From Sedimenticola_A sp040506425 (GTDB lineage Bacteria > Pseudomonadota > Gammaproteobacteria > Chromatiales > Chromatiaceae): 64,000 bases of DNA. The notes beneath the pieces are model-generated. The model saw only the letters and a list, made by a program, of their open reading frames with translations, had not been told where the DNA came from and did not search any database. A program made the translations under genes and the position numbers. The stretch lies in contig OZ245051.1 of assembly GCA_965224515.1 (NCBI GenBank), positions 3,844,001 through 3,908,000 on the forward strand, read 5' to 3'. Below, one piece after another: positions 7,389 through 15,926 of this stretch. How positions within the stretch are numbered: the first letter of the stretch is position 1; each line of letters starts with the position of its first letter.

Positions 7389-10187
7389 ATGTTGCCACAC
7401 ACCAACGCCTCAACCCAATCAGGACTGCGCATATCCAGGGTGCAGTTTTGGGTGCTGTTGGTGCTCTGGACGGTGGTCGCAGGTGCCTCTCTCGCCTGGA
7501 ATATCCAGAATGAGCGGCGACAGGCCCTGAACCTGGCCCAAAAGGAAGCCAGGGCCAATTTCGACAAGGACCAGGCATTCCGCCTCTGGGGAACCCGACA
7601 TGGCGGTGTCTATGTCCCGACCAATACCCGAACACCACCCAACCCCCACCTTGCACACATTGAAGAGCGGGACCTGGTCACCCCCTCTGGAAAAGAGCTG
7701 ACCCTGATGAATCCCGCTTACATGTTGCGGCAGATGATGACCGAGTTTGGCAGTCTCTACGGCGTCAAGGGACGCATCACCAGCCTGAAGCCCCTGAACC
7801 CGAACAATGCGCCGGATGCCTGGGAAACCGGTGCACTCAAATCTTTTGAACAAGGGACTGAAGAGGCGTTCGAAACCTCTCAAATCAATAATCAGCCCTA
7901 TTTACGACTGATGCGGCCCATGGTGACCAAGCAAGGCTGTCTCAAATGTCACGGGTTCCAGGGCTACCAGGTCGGTGAAATCCGGGGCGGCGTGGGCGTC
8001 ATGGTCCCCCTCCAACCCTATTACCTGGAGCAGCAGCGAGCAATAAGCACCCTTCTGCTCAGTCATGGCGGCTTCTGGCTGCTGGGCCTGATCGGTATCG
8101 GTTATATCAGGCATCAAAGCAACCGCTGGGCAGAAGAGGAGCATTCGATTCAGGCTGCACTGCGTGAAAGCGAAGCGGGTTTCCGCACACTGATGGAGAA
8201 CGCTGTCGATGCCTTTTTCCTGCTCGATACAAACGGAAGGTTCATTGATGTAAACACCTGGGCCTGTAAAAGCCTGGGGTACAACCGCGAGGAGTTGCTT
8301 GGCCTTTCAGTACCGGATATCGACACCTCTTTCCCCGTTGATAAACTGAAAGCCTTGCTGGAGCCCCTTCAGCCAGGAGAGGTCAAAACCATTGAGGGAG
8401 TGCACAAACGCAAGTACGGTGGCGAGTTTCCGGTGGAGATACGGGTAGGCCTGATCAAGGTGCATGGCCAACAATGTGTAATGGCCCTGGCCAGGGACAT
8501 TACCCAGAGAAAACAGGAAGAGGAGCAGCGAAAGCGTGATGCTGAGCGACTCTCTGCCCAGTACCAGCTTGCCATACATCCAGCCGAGACCGAACGTGAA
8601 ATTGCCGAATACGCCATAGAGGAGATTGTGCGCCTGACCCACAGTGAAGGGGCCTACCTCCACTTTTTCCACCCCGATTCCAGCGAGATCGAACTCTACA
8701 TCTGGTCCCAGGATGTGCTAAAGATCTGCACCGCGGTTGAAGACAAGCACTACCCCCTCGAGATGGCAGGCATCTGGGCCGACTGCCTGCGTCAGCGCAA
8801 ACCTGTCATCCACAATGACTATCAAGCCGCCCCTGATAAAAAGGGTCTGCCCGAAGGTCACTTCCCGGTCAAACGCCACATGAGCGTACCCATCATGGAG
8901 GGCGACGAGGTGGTTGGCATCGCCGGCGTAGGCAACAAAGAGGCACCCTACGACGAACAGGATGCTCAGCTTCTCAGTCTCTACATGAACAGCATGTGGC
9001 GCATGATCAAAGGAAAACGGATTCAATCCGAGTTGGATGAGGTACGCCACTACCTTCAGAACGTGATCGACTCCATGCCCTCCGCACTGGTTGCCGTTGA
9101 CACCGATGGAAAGATCATCCACCTGAACACAGAGGCCGCCCGGTTGAGCGGCTTGAGTATGAAAGAGGCCTCGGGCCGCATGGTCGATCACGTGCTGCCC
9201 CAATTGTCCCTGCAGATGGAGCACATCAGGGAGGCGTTGCAGAACCGTGAACCCAGGCGGCTGATGCGACAACCCCAGCAAGTGGAGAGCGAAACCCGTT
9301 TTGCCGATGTAATGGTCTATCCCCTCATTGCGAATAATGTCACCGGCGCCGTAATCCGCCTTGACGATGTTACCGAGCGGGTACGCATGGAAGAGATGAT
9401 GGTACAGACCGAGAAGATGATGTCGGTGGGTGGACTGGCTGCCGGCATGGCCCACGAGATCAACAATCCCCTGGGCGGCATTCTCCAGGGATTGCAGAAC
9501 ATCAGGCGCAGGCTCTCACCGGCGTTGGAGAAAAACAAGGAATCAGCAAAACGCCTGGGTGTGGACCTTGAGAAAGTGCAGGACTACCTGGCAGAACGGG
9601 AGATTCTGCACTTCATTGAAGGGATGAGCGAGGCCGGACAGCGGGCCAGTGAGATCGTATCCAACATGCTCCAGTTCAGCCGACGCGCAGACACCAAACG
9701 GGAAGCCGAAGACATCAAGGCATTGATCGAGCGCACCCTGGAGCTTGCCACCGTCGACTATGACCTGAAGAAAAAGTACGACTTCCGCAATATAGAGATC
9801 CAGAAGGAGTATGGCGATGACCTCTCCCTGGTTCCCTGCATCCCTTCAGAAATACAGCAGGTGCTGCTCAACCTTCTGCGCAATGCAGCCCAGGCACTCT
9901 ACGAGCAGGAGGATCGGGCTGAACCGGCACGCATCACAATACGCACCCGGAGAGAGAATGGCATGGCCAGAATAGATGTAATGGACAATGGCCCCGGCAT
10001 GGAACAGATAACAAGCAAGCGGATATTCGAACCCTTCTTCACCACCCGCCCCCCAGGCACTGGAACGGGGCTTGGACTCTCTGTCTCCTACTTTATCATC
10101 TGCGAACAGCATGGCGGGAAGATGGGAGTTGAATCCACACCCGGCCACGGAACCGTGATCACTATTTCACTGCCCCTGGAAGCTTAA
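7389..10187 (+). CDS. sensor histidine kinase: DUF3365 (haem motif) - PAS - GAF - PAS - HisKA - HATPase
   Basis: The ATG at 7389 follows AAAAAAGGGATTTG. A TTG directly before it is the only other choice. A membrane helix at residues 18-38 leads to a periplasmic DUF3365 (Tll0287-like) domain, residues 50-215, which contains a CLKCH c-type haem motif near residues 184-188. A second helix (about 220-240) returns to the cytoplasm. Then come a PAS domain (about 255-370), a GAF domain (about 385-545), a second PAS (about 555-670) and the kinase core. The phosphoacceptor is His689 in AHEINNPLGG; the ATP lid has DNGPGM and GTGTGLGLS. A receiver-type partner is not encoded next to it. A covalently bound haem would make it a redox, oxygen or NO sensor, by analogy only. 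Confidence 0.9.
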   Translation: MLPHTNASTQSGLRISRVQFWVLLVLWTVVAGASLAWNIQNERRQALNLAQKEARANFDKDQAFRLWGTRHGGVYVPTNTRTPPNPHLAHIEERDLVTPSGKELTLMNPAYMLRQMMTEFGSLYGVKGRITSLKPLNPNNAPDAWETGALKSFEQGTEEAFETSQINNQPYLRLMRPMVTKQGCLKCHGFQGYQVGEIRGGVGVMVPLQPYYLEQQRAISTLLLSHGGFWLLGLIGIGYIRHQSNRWAEEEHSIQAALRESEAGFRTLMENAVDAFFLLDTNGRFIDVNTWACKSLGYNREELLGLSVPDIDTSFPVDKLKALLEPLQPGEVKTIEGVHKRKYGGEFPVEIRVGLIKVHGQQCVMALARDITQRKQEEEQRKRDAERLSAQYQLAIHPAETEREIAEYAIEEIVRLTHSEGAYLHFFHPDSSEIELYIWSQDVLKICTAVEDKHYPLEMAGIWADCLRQRKPVIHNDYQAAPDKKGLPEGHFPVKRHMSVPIMEGDEVVGIAGVGNKEAPYDEQDAQLLSLYMNSMWRMIKGKRIQSELDEVRHYLQNVIDSMPSALVAVDTDGKIIHLNTEAARLSGLSMKEASGRMVDHVLPQLSLQMEHIREALQNREPRRLMRQPQQVESETRFADVMVYPLIANNVTGAVIRLDDVTERVRMEEMMVQTEKMMSVGGLAAGMAHEINNPLGGILQGLQNIRRRLSPALEKNKESAKRLGVDLEKVQDYLAEREILHFIEGMSEAGQRASEIVSNMLQFSRRADTKREAEDIKALIERTLELATVDYDLKKKYDFRNIEIQKEYGDDLSLVPCIPSEIQQVLLNLLRNAAQALYEQEDRAEPARITIRTRRENGMARIDVMDNGPGMEQITSKRIFEPFFTTRPPGTGTGLGLSVSYFIICEQHGGKMGVESTPGHGTVITISLPLEA

Positions 10188-10194
10188 CAGCCTT

Positions 10195-10398
10195 TCATTC
10201 GCCCCGTTCGCGCCTTGCGGTGACCACTTCACCACCGATACCCCAGTTATCTGTCTCCACCTCATCGATAACCACGACAGTTGTTGCAGGGTTCTTCCCG
10301 AGAACCTCGGCAAGCAGGTCTGTCGCACCTTTAATCAGCGCGGCTTTCTGCTCGGGAGTTACCCCTTCCCTGGTCACCTTGATATTCACATATGGCAT
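10195..10398 (-). CDS. 4-oxalocrotonate tautomerase family protein
   Basis: The ATG at 10398 is preceded by AAGGAG at good spacing and gives MPYVNIKVTREG, so that Pro is the first residue after Met removal. That N-terminal proline is the general base of the family, which settles the start against a longer upstream choice. The product is 67 residues, close to the usual 60-70. These enzymes ketonise 2-hydroxymuconate-type dienols or act on related small acids as hexamers. The gene follows the RutE-like gene by 17 bp in the same direction, so both probably form one unit read away from the LysR gene. Confidence 0.88.
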   Translation of the reverse strand: MPYVNIKVTREGVTPEQKAALIKGATDLLAEVLGKNPATTVVVIDEVETDNWGIGGEVVTARRERGE

Positions 10399-10415
10399 AG
10401 CGGCTCCTTGGGTTG

Positions 10416-11006
10416 TCAAATAATGGAACAGGCCTGGTCGAACTCCAGACGGGGACCTCGTGGATAGAGCCCTGTGTCATCGCCATAGCCAAGGTTGGCA
10501 ATGAAATTGGATTTGTAACGGCCATCAGGGAAAAACTCGGCATCGAGCTTTTCGTTATCGAAGCCCGACATGGGGCCCACATCCAATCCAAGGGCACGGG
10601 CAGCCAGAATCATGTATCCGCCCTGCAGGGTACCGTTACGGGTAGCCGCTTCCATCGCCTTGTCCGGATTGGCCTCGTACATGGGCTTTGCATCATATGC
10701 AGGAAAGAGCTCAGGCAGATGCTCATAGAACCGGGTATCAATAGCCACAATCACCGTAACCGGTGCAACCATGGTCTTCTCAAGATTCCCTTCAGAAAGG
10801 GATGGACGAAGCCTCTCCTTTGCCTCGGGAGATTTAACGAAGACCAGGCGCGCCGGCAGACCATTCATTGCGGTGGGTCCCATCTTCACCAGGTCGTAGA
10901 GCTGGTGCAGCTGCTCTTCGGTCACTTCACGGTCCTGCCAGGCGTTATGAGTCCGCGCATCATTAAACAGGGTATCCAACGCTTCGTTACCGAGGGGGGT
11001 TGCCAT
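10416..11006 (-). CDS. rutE: RutE-like malonic semialdehyde reductase / nitroreductase-family flavoprotein
   Basis: A 196-residue protein that follows Escherichia coli RutE closely along its length: the LFNDARTHNAW start, the KMGPTAMNGLPARLVFV strand, the APVTVIVAIDTRFYE strand, the GLDVGPMSGFD motif and the NLGYGDD motif near the C-terminus. RutE reduces malonic semialdehyde to 3-hydroxypropionate in pyrimidine (uracil) breakdown using NADH and FMN. No other rut gene lies in the window, so the enzyme may serve another toxic aldehyde or nitro compound here. It is divergent from a LysR regulator and leads a probable operon with the tautomerase gene. Confidence 0.85.
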   Translation of the reverse strand: MATPLGNEALDTLFNDARTHNAWQDREVTEEQLHQLYDLVKMGPTAMNGLPARLVFVKSPEAKERLRPSLSEGNLEKTMVAPVTVIVAIDTRFYEHLPELFPAYDAKPMYEANPDKAMEAATRNGTLQGGYMILAARALGLDVGPMSGFDNEKLDAEFFPDGRYKSNFIANLGYGDDTGLYPRGPRLEFDQACSII

Positions 11007-11074
11007 AACTGCTCTCCAGATTTATGCCTATCGACTGGTTTTAGTCGAAAGTGCAGCAAATTACCAAAATATAT

Positions 11075-11091
11075 GTTGAAATAATTTCAAC
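11075..11091. promoter_or_regulatory. 17-bp palindrome, LysR-type operator candidate
   Basis: The sequence GTTGAAAT-A-ATTTCAAC is a perfect 8-bp inverted repeat with a one-base centre. It contains the T-N11-A core expected of LysR-family sites and sits in the 162-bp gap between rutE (minus) and the LysR gene (plus). A second dyad, TCGACT-N6-AGTCGA, lies at 11031-11048 closer to rutE. The likely ligand is the adjacent LysR protein. Confidence 0.6.
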
Positions 11092-11168
11092 GCTTGGCCA
11101 TATAGTAGATGTGGCTTTCTGCGAATAAAACACAAAAGATCTAAACCATTTATTCAAAGTGTTTGAAT

Positions 11169-12077
11169 ATGAAACTGACCCTTGATGCCCTGCTGGTTCT
11201 CGATGCCATTGATCGCAAAGGCAGTTTTGCCGCGGCAGCAGAGGAGCTGCACAGGGTTCCCTCCGCCATCACCTATACCGTACGCAAGCTGGAGCAGGAC
11301 CTGGACCTGCACCTGTTCGACCGCTCGGGACACCGGGCAAGACTGACCGGGGCGGGAGAGAAACTGCTTGAGGATGGCCGCGCCCTGCTCAGGGCCGCCG
11401 GAGAGTTGGAGTCGTCGGTAAAGCGAAGCGCCACCGGCTGGGAGAGTGAACTGCGAATTGCCCTGACCGATATACTGCCCATGGAGAGCCTGTTCGAACT
11501 GGTGGACGGGTTTTACAGTGAACACAACGGCACCCAGATCAGGATCAGCAGCGAAGTGCTGCAGGGCAACTGGGATGCCCTGGTCACGGGTCGTGCGGAT
11601 ATCACTATCGGTGCACCGGGAATGGCACCCCCGGGCGGTGGCTACCACTGTGAAAAGATGGGAAGTCTCGGTTTCATATTTGTAGTGCCTGCCAATCACC
11701 CGCTGACAGAGCTGGATGAGCCCCTTAAAGAGTCCGATATACTCAACTACCGGGCAGTGGCAGCCGCGGACAGTTCCCGCAATCTTCCTCCCCTGACCAC
11801 CTCACTGCTGACCGGCCAGCAAGTCCTGACCACGCCAGACATGAAATCCAAGATTGAAGCCCATCGTAAAGGACTGGGCGTCGGTTATGTACCAGCGTAC
11901 CTGGTCACAGAGGATCTGAGGGAGGGACGGCTTATCAGCCGCGAGGTGGCATCATCACCACCTCCGGCTGAACTCTACATGGCATGGAAAACAGATGAGA
12001 AAGGCAACGCACTGAAGTGGTTCACCCGGCGACTCCTGTCTGAAAACCCATGGCAGGACCTATTCATGGCACCCTGA
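11169..12077 (+). CDS. LysR-family transcriptional regulator
   Basis: The ATG at 11169 is preferred to a TTG two codons earlier. Residues 1-60 are the winged helix-turn-helix typical of the family (LDALLVLDAIDRKGSFAAAA, then PSAITYTVRKLEQDL and LFDRSG). The remaining 240 residues are a substrate-binding fold with two lobes, ending in a KTDEKGNALKWF helix. Divergent placement suggests control of the rutE/tautomerase unit and of its own gene, through the palindrome in the gap. The inducer is unknown. Length (302 residues) is standard. Confidence 0.93.
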   Translation: MKLTLDALLVLDAIDRKGSFAAAAEELHRVPSAITYTVRKLEQDLDLHLFDRSGHRARLTGAGEKLLEDGRALLRAAGELESSVKRSATGWESELRIALTDILPMESLFELVDGFYSEHNGTQIRISSEVLQGNWDALVTGRADITIGAPGMAPPGGGYHCEKMGSLGFIFVVPANHPLTELDEPLKESDILNYRAVAAADSSRNLPPLTTSLLTGQQVLTTPDMKSKIEAHRKGLGVGYVPAYLVTEDLREGRLISREVASSPPPAELYMAWKTDEKGNALKWFTRRLLSENPWQDLFMAP

Positions 12078-12090
12078 ATCAGTCAAACAC

Positions 12091-12675
12091 TCATTCACGA
12101 ATGCCTTCAATAAATACCGCCAGTTCAAATCCATCTGACTTGGGCCCCAGGTTGTGGTCCATACCGAAATCACTCCGTTTCAGATCAAGCGTGCCTTTGA
12201 ACCCTGCACGGTAACCGCCCCAGGGGTCCTTGCCTTCGCCGATCTTCACAACCGCCATGCTCACTGACCGGGTGACGCCATGAATGGTCAGATCACCCTG
12301 CAACATGGCGCCATCACCGTCAGGCTTGAAACCGGTACTTTTGAAGCTTGCCATTGAGTGGGTTTTTACTTCGAGGAAATCCTTGCTGCGGAGATGCTTG
12401 TCGCGCTCGGCATGGTTTGTGTCGACACTGGCGGTCTCCACTTCCACCTGAATACTTGAAGAGCCTGGGTTGGCACTGTCATATTCGAACCCGCCGCTGA
12501 GCTTATTGAATCGCCCCTTCATCACACTGTATCCAAGATGCAGAATACTGAACTCGATAAACGAATGACCGGGATCAATCTTGTACTTCGCCGCCACCGC
12601 GTTACTGGACAGAGAACCAATGGCCAGTAGCAATCCTGCAGCAGCAACTCCTTTCACTATGTTTTGATTTTTCAT
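12091..12675 (-). CDS. YceI-family periplasmic protein
   Basis: The ATG at 12675 has AAAGGAG in front, and gives a signal peptide ending in NAVAAKYKID. The mature protein (about 170 residues) is a YceI lipocalin-like barrel: KYKIDPGHSFIEFSILHLG, a NHAERDKHLRSKDFL motif, a GDLTIHGVTRSV motif and a FGMDHNLG segment. Family members bind polyprenoid lipids such as ubiquinone-8-like molecules. The stop codon of the upstream cytochrome b561 gene overlaps the 5' region of this message (18 bp spacing between frames). The pair yceI/cybB is a common arrangement in Proteobacteria. Confidence 0.93.
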   Translation of the reverse strand: MKNQNIVKGVAAAGLLLAIGSLSSNAVAAKYKIDPGHSFIEFSILHLGYSVMKGRFNKLSGGFEYDSANPGSSSIQVEVETASVDTNHAERDKHLRSKDFLEVKTHSMASFKSTGFKPDGDGAMLQGDLTIHGVTRSVSMAVVKIGEGKDPWGGYRAGFKGTLDLKRSDFGMDHNLGPKSDGFELAVFIEGIRE

Positions 12676-12692
12676 ATCGTCTCCTTTGGTAA

Positions 12693-13244
12693 TCACTCTT
12701 TGATCTTTCCGATCATGCGGCCAAGAATATCGACCCTGTCGATCAGATTGTGTTTAAAGGCGGCTCCCGCATGCATCAGCACAACCCAGCTACCGCCAAA
12801 TGCCAGAAAATAGTGCACCTGTCCCGCTATCTCCTCCCTGCTCTCCCCAGCCGGCAGCAGTGCAGGTATCTCAAACAATCCAAACATGCTGATACCGTGC
12901 CCCTGGGCAGTGGAGATCAGGTAGCCCGATACCGGGATTGTGATCATCAGCAGGTAGAGTACGCCATGCACTGCATTGGCCGCACTCTTCTCCCAGGGTT
13001 TCAGCGCCGTGGGATAAGCAGGCTTGGTATCGATCACTGCCCGCCCGATACGCACCAGAATCACAATGGCAGTCACAACACCCAGTGCCTTATGCAGATC
13101 AATGGATTTGTGATACCAGGGGTCATAATAGGTCAGCCCGGTCATATACCAACCCAGCCCAAAGAGACCGGCCAGCATCAGGGCCAGCACCCAGTGGAGC
13201 AACCTTGCAATCAATCCATATTGATGTTCACGGTTTTTCAACAT
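12693..13244 (-). CDS. cytochrome b561 family protein
   Basis: An integral membrane protein of 183 residues with four predicted helices. Haem-ligand histidines are seen in ARLLHWVLALMLAG (helix 1), IDLHKALGVV (helix 2) and VHYFLAFGGSW with VVLMHAGAAFKH (helix 4). The start at 13244 puts the protein in register with other b561 proteins (short leader, then YGLIARLLHW). A GTG 13 codons upstream would add a non-family tail. These di-haem proteins move electrons between quinol and periplasmic acceptors. It precedes yceI directly and is probably cotranscribed with it. Confidence 0.9.
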   Translation of the reverse strand: MLKNREHQYGLIARLLHWVLALMLAGLFGLGWYMTGLTYYDPWYHKSIDLHKALGVVTAIVILVRIGRAVIDTKPAYPTALKPWEKSAANAVHGVLYLLMITIPVSGYLISTAQGHGISMFGLFEIPALLPAGESREEIAGQVHYFLAFGGSWVVLMHAGAAFKHNLIDRVDILGRMIGKIKE

Positions 13245-13613
13245 GCCAAAAGCGGTCCTGGTTCGGATGAATGGTTGGTACACAAATAACTGAGAGAAAT
13301 ACTAGGCAATAAACAGGCGTGCTGAAAGTGCAACTTTTTGACAAAGTCGTACAGTTTTATTGAATAGTTGTTTCAGGGAGAACCCAGAGACTTCCCTGGC
13401 ATCCGGAACCAGGCGAAAAAAGGACCACCAACGGTGGCCGGACATGACCCACCCTCCAGACCGCCCTCTTACCTCCATCTCACCCAATCTCCGTACCATC
13501 CACCGGAATCTGTTCAAAAACATGAACTATTTCAATTTTTCTTCAGGAGCAGGGATGAAAACAGGCACTTGGTACGTTAAACCCATAAATCAGTCATAGA
13601 AATAATTAAGATT
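13245..13613. other. intergenic region without a supported gene
   Basis: This stretch separates the cytochrome b561 gene from the lipoprotein gene on the other strand. Frames here lack family motifs and start sites. A TTGACA hexamer at 13338-13343 with TGAATA 17 bp downstream could be a plus-strand promoter, but the match at -10 is poor. No hairpin or repeat was seen. Confidence 0.35.
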
Positions 13614-14528
13614 ATGGACATAATTTACCGCTGGCCTGCTGTTTTGTCGGCACTGCTCCTCCTGTCGGGTTGCAACAGCTTCCCCTTCTCGCAGGGCCCG
13701 GCCAAAAGCCCCGATCTTGCACCGGCAAGCCTGCCCGAATACATCCCGGGTGAATATTTTGTTTTCAATAACAAGACTGTGCATACCGTCAGCGAGAGAG
13801 AAAAAGAGCTGGTGGTATGGAAAACCAACACAGGACTGACGAAAACTGCCTTGACCAATTTCCTGATACCCGACCTGGAGTGGCAGAGCAAAAGCCGGTC
13901 AAGCAAGGGCAGTACCACGGCCCCCCACAATGCCCTCTGGCCCCTGAAAACAGGTAACAGGGCCTCTGTCCCCTTCCAACAGACCATCACCAAGAGTGAC
14001 GGTAGCGCCCCTACAGAGATCACCCGTAATTGGCAGTGTGAGGTTGAAGGTACCGAACGCACCAGTGTCCAGGCGGGGACTTTTGATGCCTACCGTATAT
14101 CCTGCCTCCGAAACTCTCCGTCCAGCGGCAGGTTCAGGGCAAGGAAAACCTTCTACTACGCACCTTCAGTGGGCCATTACATTCTGGTCGAAGAGCAGCA
14201 TAAGTACCGTGGCAACAAGCGAAAAGAGCTCTCTGCATACGGCTTCAACACCACCTATTTATCCAGTAGAGACGAGAGGGACCTGAAGAGACTTTTACAG
14301 AAAACGCTGGATAAAAATCCGGATGGAAAAGCCGGCAGTTGGACCAGCAGAAACGGGTTGGTCACGGCAATGCTGGTTCCGGTATCCAGTTACAGATCGC
14401 CAACCGGACAGTCGTGCAGGAAGTACCGCAGTATCTACAGCGTGGGCGGAAGGATCGGACACAAACATGAACGCAATCTTTGTAAAGATCGCAATAAAGG
14501 GCTCTGGGTTGCGTTACTGAGTCAGTAA
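13614..14528 (+). CDS. lipoprotein with surface-antigen-like C-terminal domain, function unknown
   Basis: A 304-residue lipoprotein. The signal peptide ends in LLLLSGC (Cys20). The body has a long beta-rich stretch with QAGTFDAYRISC and ARKTFYYAPSVGHYILVEEQ, a pattern seen in periplasmic proteins of unknown role that fold as beta sandwiches. The last about 65 residues (SWTSRNGLVTAMLVP, a conserved Cys in GQSCRKY, and the terminal WVALLSQ) look like the 17-kDa surface antigen C-terminal domain. It stands 31 bp ahead of the small Ser/Gly-rich peptide gene, on the same strand, so it may belong to that peptide locus. Assignment of the C-terminal domain is moderate. Confidence 0.6.
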   Translation: MDIIYRWPAVLSALLLLSGCNSFPFSQGPAKSPDLAPASLPEYIPGEYFVFNNKTVHTVSEREKELVVWKTNTGLTKTALTNFLIPDLEWQSKSRSSKGSTTAPHNALWPLKTGNRASVPFQQTITKSDGSAPTEITRNWQCEVEGTERTSVQAGTFDAYRISCLRNSPSSGRFRARKTFYYAPSVGHYILVEEQHKYRGNKRKELSAYGFNTTYLSSRDERDLKRLLQKTLDKNPDGKAGSWTSRNGLVTAMLVPVSSYRSPTGQSCRKYRSIYSVGGRIGHKHERNLCKDRNKGLWVALLSQ

Positions 14529-14559
14529 CACACCCAGACCAAACTCAATGGAGCAAGAC

Positions 14560-14955
14560 ATGAAAAAAGTAAATAAAACTGGTCAACCCGTAGACCTTGA
14601 GCGAAGAGCGGCACTGGCCAAGCTTGGCATCGGCACACTGATTGCCTATACCGCACCAGCATTCATGGCCCTGAGCGAGGCCCATGCCAGTGGCGGTTCA
14701 GGCGGTGGTGGTGACAGCGGTGGCTCCGGTGGTGGTTCCGATAGTGGAGGTAGTTCATCCTCATCGAGCGCATCTTCAGCCTCTTCGGCCTCTTCGGCCT
14801 CTTCGGCCTCTTCGGCCTCTTCGGCATCAAGTGCATCGTCCTCTTCCGGCCCATCCCATGCCTATGATACCTCGACTGATGATGGCAGCACCGATCCCGC
14901 AACATCTGCCACTGATCCCGCCGGTCCCACTGATCCCGCACCTGGCAGCGTCTGA
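14560..14955 (+). CDS. small Gly/Ser/Ala-rich leader-peptide-like protein (possible RiPP-type precursor)
   Basis: The start at 14560 has GGAG seven bases upstream; an ATG four codons earlier lacks one. The first about 42 residues form a charged N-terminus (PVDLERRAALAKLGIG) and a hydrophobic helix ending in SEAHASGG, like a Tat or leader segment. What follows is very low in complexity: Gly/Ser-rich, then a Ser-Ala-Ser array coded by tandem 9-bp repeats, then Asp/Thr/Pro-rich. No domain is recognised. The gene is followed by a strong terminator and then by HPr-kinase-like and PqqD-like genes, so it is a good candidate for the peptide that this locus handles. It could also be a cell-surface or adhesion peptide. 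Confidence 0.55.
   Translation: MKKVNKTGQPVDLERRAALAKLGIGTLIAYTAPAFMALSEAHASGGSGGGGDSGGSGGGSDSGGSSSSSSASSASSASSASSASSASSASSASSSSGPSHAYDTSTDDGSTDPATSATDPAGPTDPAPGSV
14779..14823 (+). repeat. tandem 9-bp repeat coding Ala-Ser-Ser
   Basis: Five perfect copies of gcctcttcg (9 bp each), flanked by a near copy (gcatcttca at 14770) and degenerate copies after. They encode the Ala-Ser-Ser array of the small Gly/Ser/Ala-rich gene. Such arrays change copy number by slippage, so allele length may vary between strains. Confidence 0.9.
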
Positions 14956-14979
14956 GCCTTAAGTCGACCTGGTGGAAAT

Positions 14980-15013
14980 AGTGACCTGCCTCCGGGCAGG
15001 TCACTTTCTTTGG
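14980..15013 (+). terminator. rho-independent terminator between peptide gene and kinase gene
   Basis: A perfect 11-bp stem, AGTGACCTGCC-tccg-GGCAGGTCACT, is followed by TTCTTT. It begins 25 bp after the stop of the peptide gene and ends at the start of the HPr-kinase-like gene. A partly leaky stop would give more peptide mRNA than enzyme mRNA, a common arrangement for peptide precursors. Confidence 0.85.
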
Positions 15014-15906
15014 ACCACAGTTTGAATAAACAACCGACACTTTTTCGTTTCCCCGGCCTTCCGGGGCCAGTCCAGCTCAAGAACTGCGAGGCCCTGCTGC
15101 CAATCGTCAGGGATGTTCTGCGCCACTGGAATATAGAAGAGGCCCCTGAGCCAAACCCGCAAACCCCTATAATCGAACTTGAATCCACCGCGCATGGCTT
15201 CATTCGACGTTCCCAGTGGCTCGACAAGCCATCCCGTTTTCAGGACCCCGTGGATGCTGCATGTGACTTGATAGTGGACCTGATCCACGCCTACCTTGCA
15301 GAGAAGCCTGACCTGCTCTGCCTGCACTGTGCTGCAGTGCAACTGCCCCAGGGTCTCGTGCTCTTCCCAAACACTTACCGCTCGGGTAAAAGCACACTCT
15401 CCATGAAACTGGCCAGCGAAGGGTTGCGCCTGTTCAGTGACGATGTCCTTCCCCTCTCGATTTCAGACCGAAAAGGTATGGCACTTGGGATTCTCCCGCG
15501 AATACGTCTGCCCCTTCCCGAATCAGCTGACGCCGGGTTCAGAACTTTTGTGGATCAGCACAGGGGCCCGGCCAACAAGCGGTACCTGTATGGCAATCTG
15601 CCGGAAACCACCCTGGCGCCGCTGGGTGAAACCTCACCGATCAAGTGCATTATTGTATTGGAGCGCACTGCCGACGCCCCACCTTCCATTGATGTTGCAA
15701 ATAAAGGAGACATTCTGAAAAACGTAATTCTCCGCAACTTCGCCCGACAGGGAACAGCCCTGAACATTCTTGATACACTCTATGCCCTGGTTGAAGAGAG
15801 CGAGTGCTACACGCTTCGCTACAACACCCTTCAGGAAGCCACGGATCTTCTACTCAGCCGGTTCGGCAGTGTCAGCGAATCGAACTGCGCAGGATTTGGA
15901 AGTTAA
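15010..15906 (+). CDS. HPr-kinase-related protein (HprK-like P-loop kinase)
   Basis: A 298-residue protein. A P-loop of the HPr kinase type (FPNTYRSGKSTLS) lies near residues 118-130, followed by a LFSDDVLPLS segment that carries the acidic motif of HprK. The N-terminal about 110 residues have no clear HprK N-domain. The start is uncertain: TTG at 15010 lies next to the terminator, and another TTG at 15022 has GGA ahead of it. Paired with a PqqD-like protein, it matches the HprK-related kinase A / PqqD-relative systems predicted to modify small peptides. The substrate is unknown, and no HPr (PtsH) gene is present. Confidence 0.75.
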   Translation: MDHSLNKQPTLFRFPGLPGPVQLKNCEALLPIVRDVLRHWNIEEAPEPNPQTPIIELESTAHGFIRRSQWLDKPSRFQDPVDAACDLIVDLIHAYLAEKPDLLCLHCAAVQLPQGLVLFPNTYRSGKSTLSMKLASEGLRLFSDDVLPLSISDRKGMALGILPRIRLPLPESADAGFRTFVDQHRGPANKRYLYGNLPETTLAPLGETSPIKCIIVLERTADAPPSIDVANKGDILKNVILRNFARQGTALNILDTLYALVEESECYTLRYNTLQEATDLLLSRFGSVSESNCAGFGS

Positions 15907-15926
15907 AGTTCAGGATACAGAATCAG

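Noticed and set aside
8718..9455. 245-codon minus-strand frame inside the sensor kinase
   Set aside because: Shadow of the kinase gene; no family and no start site.
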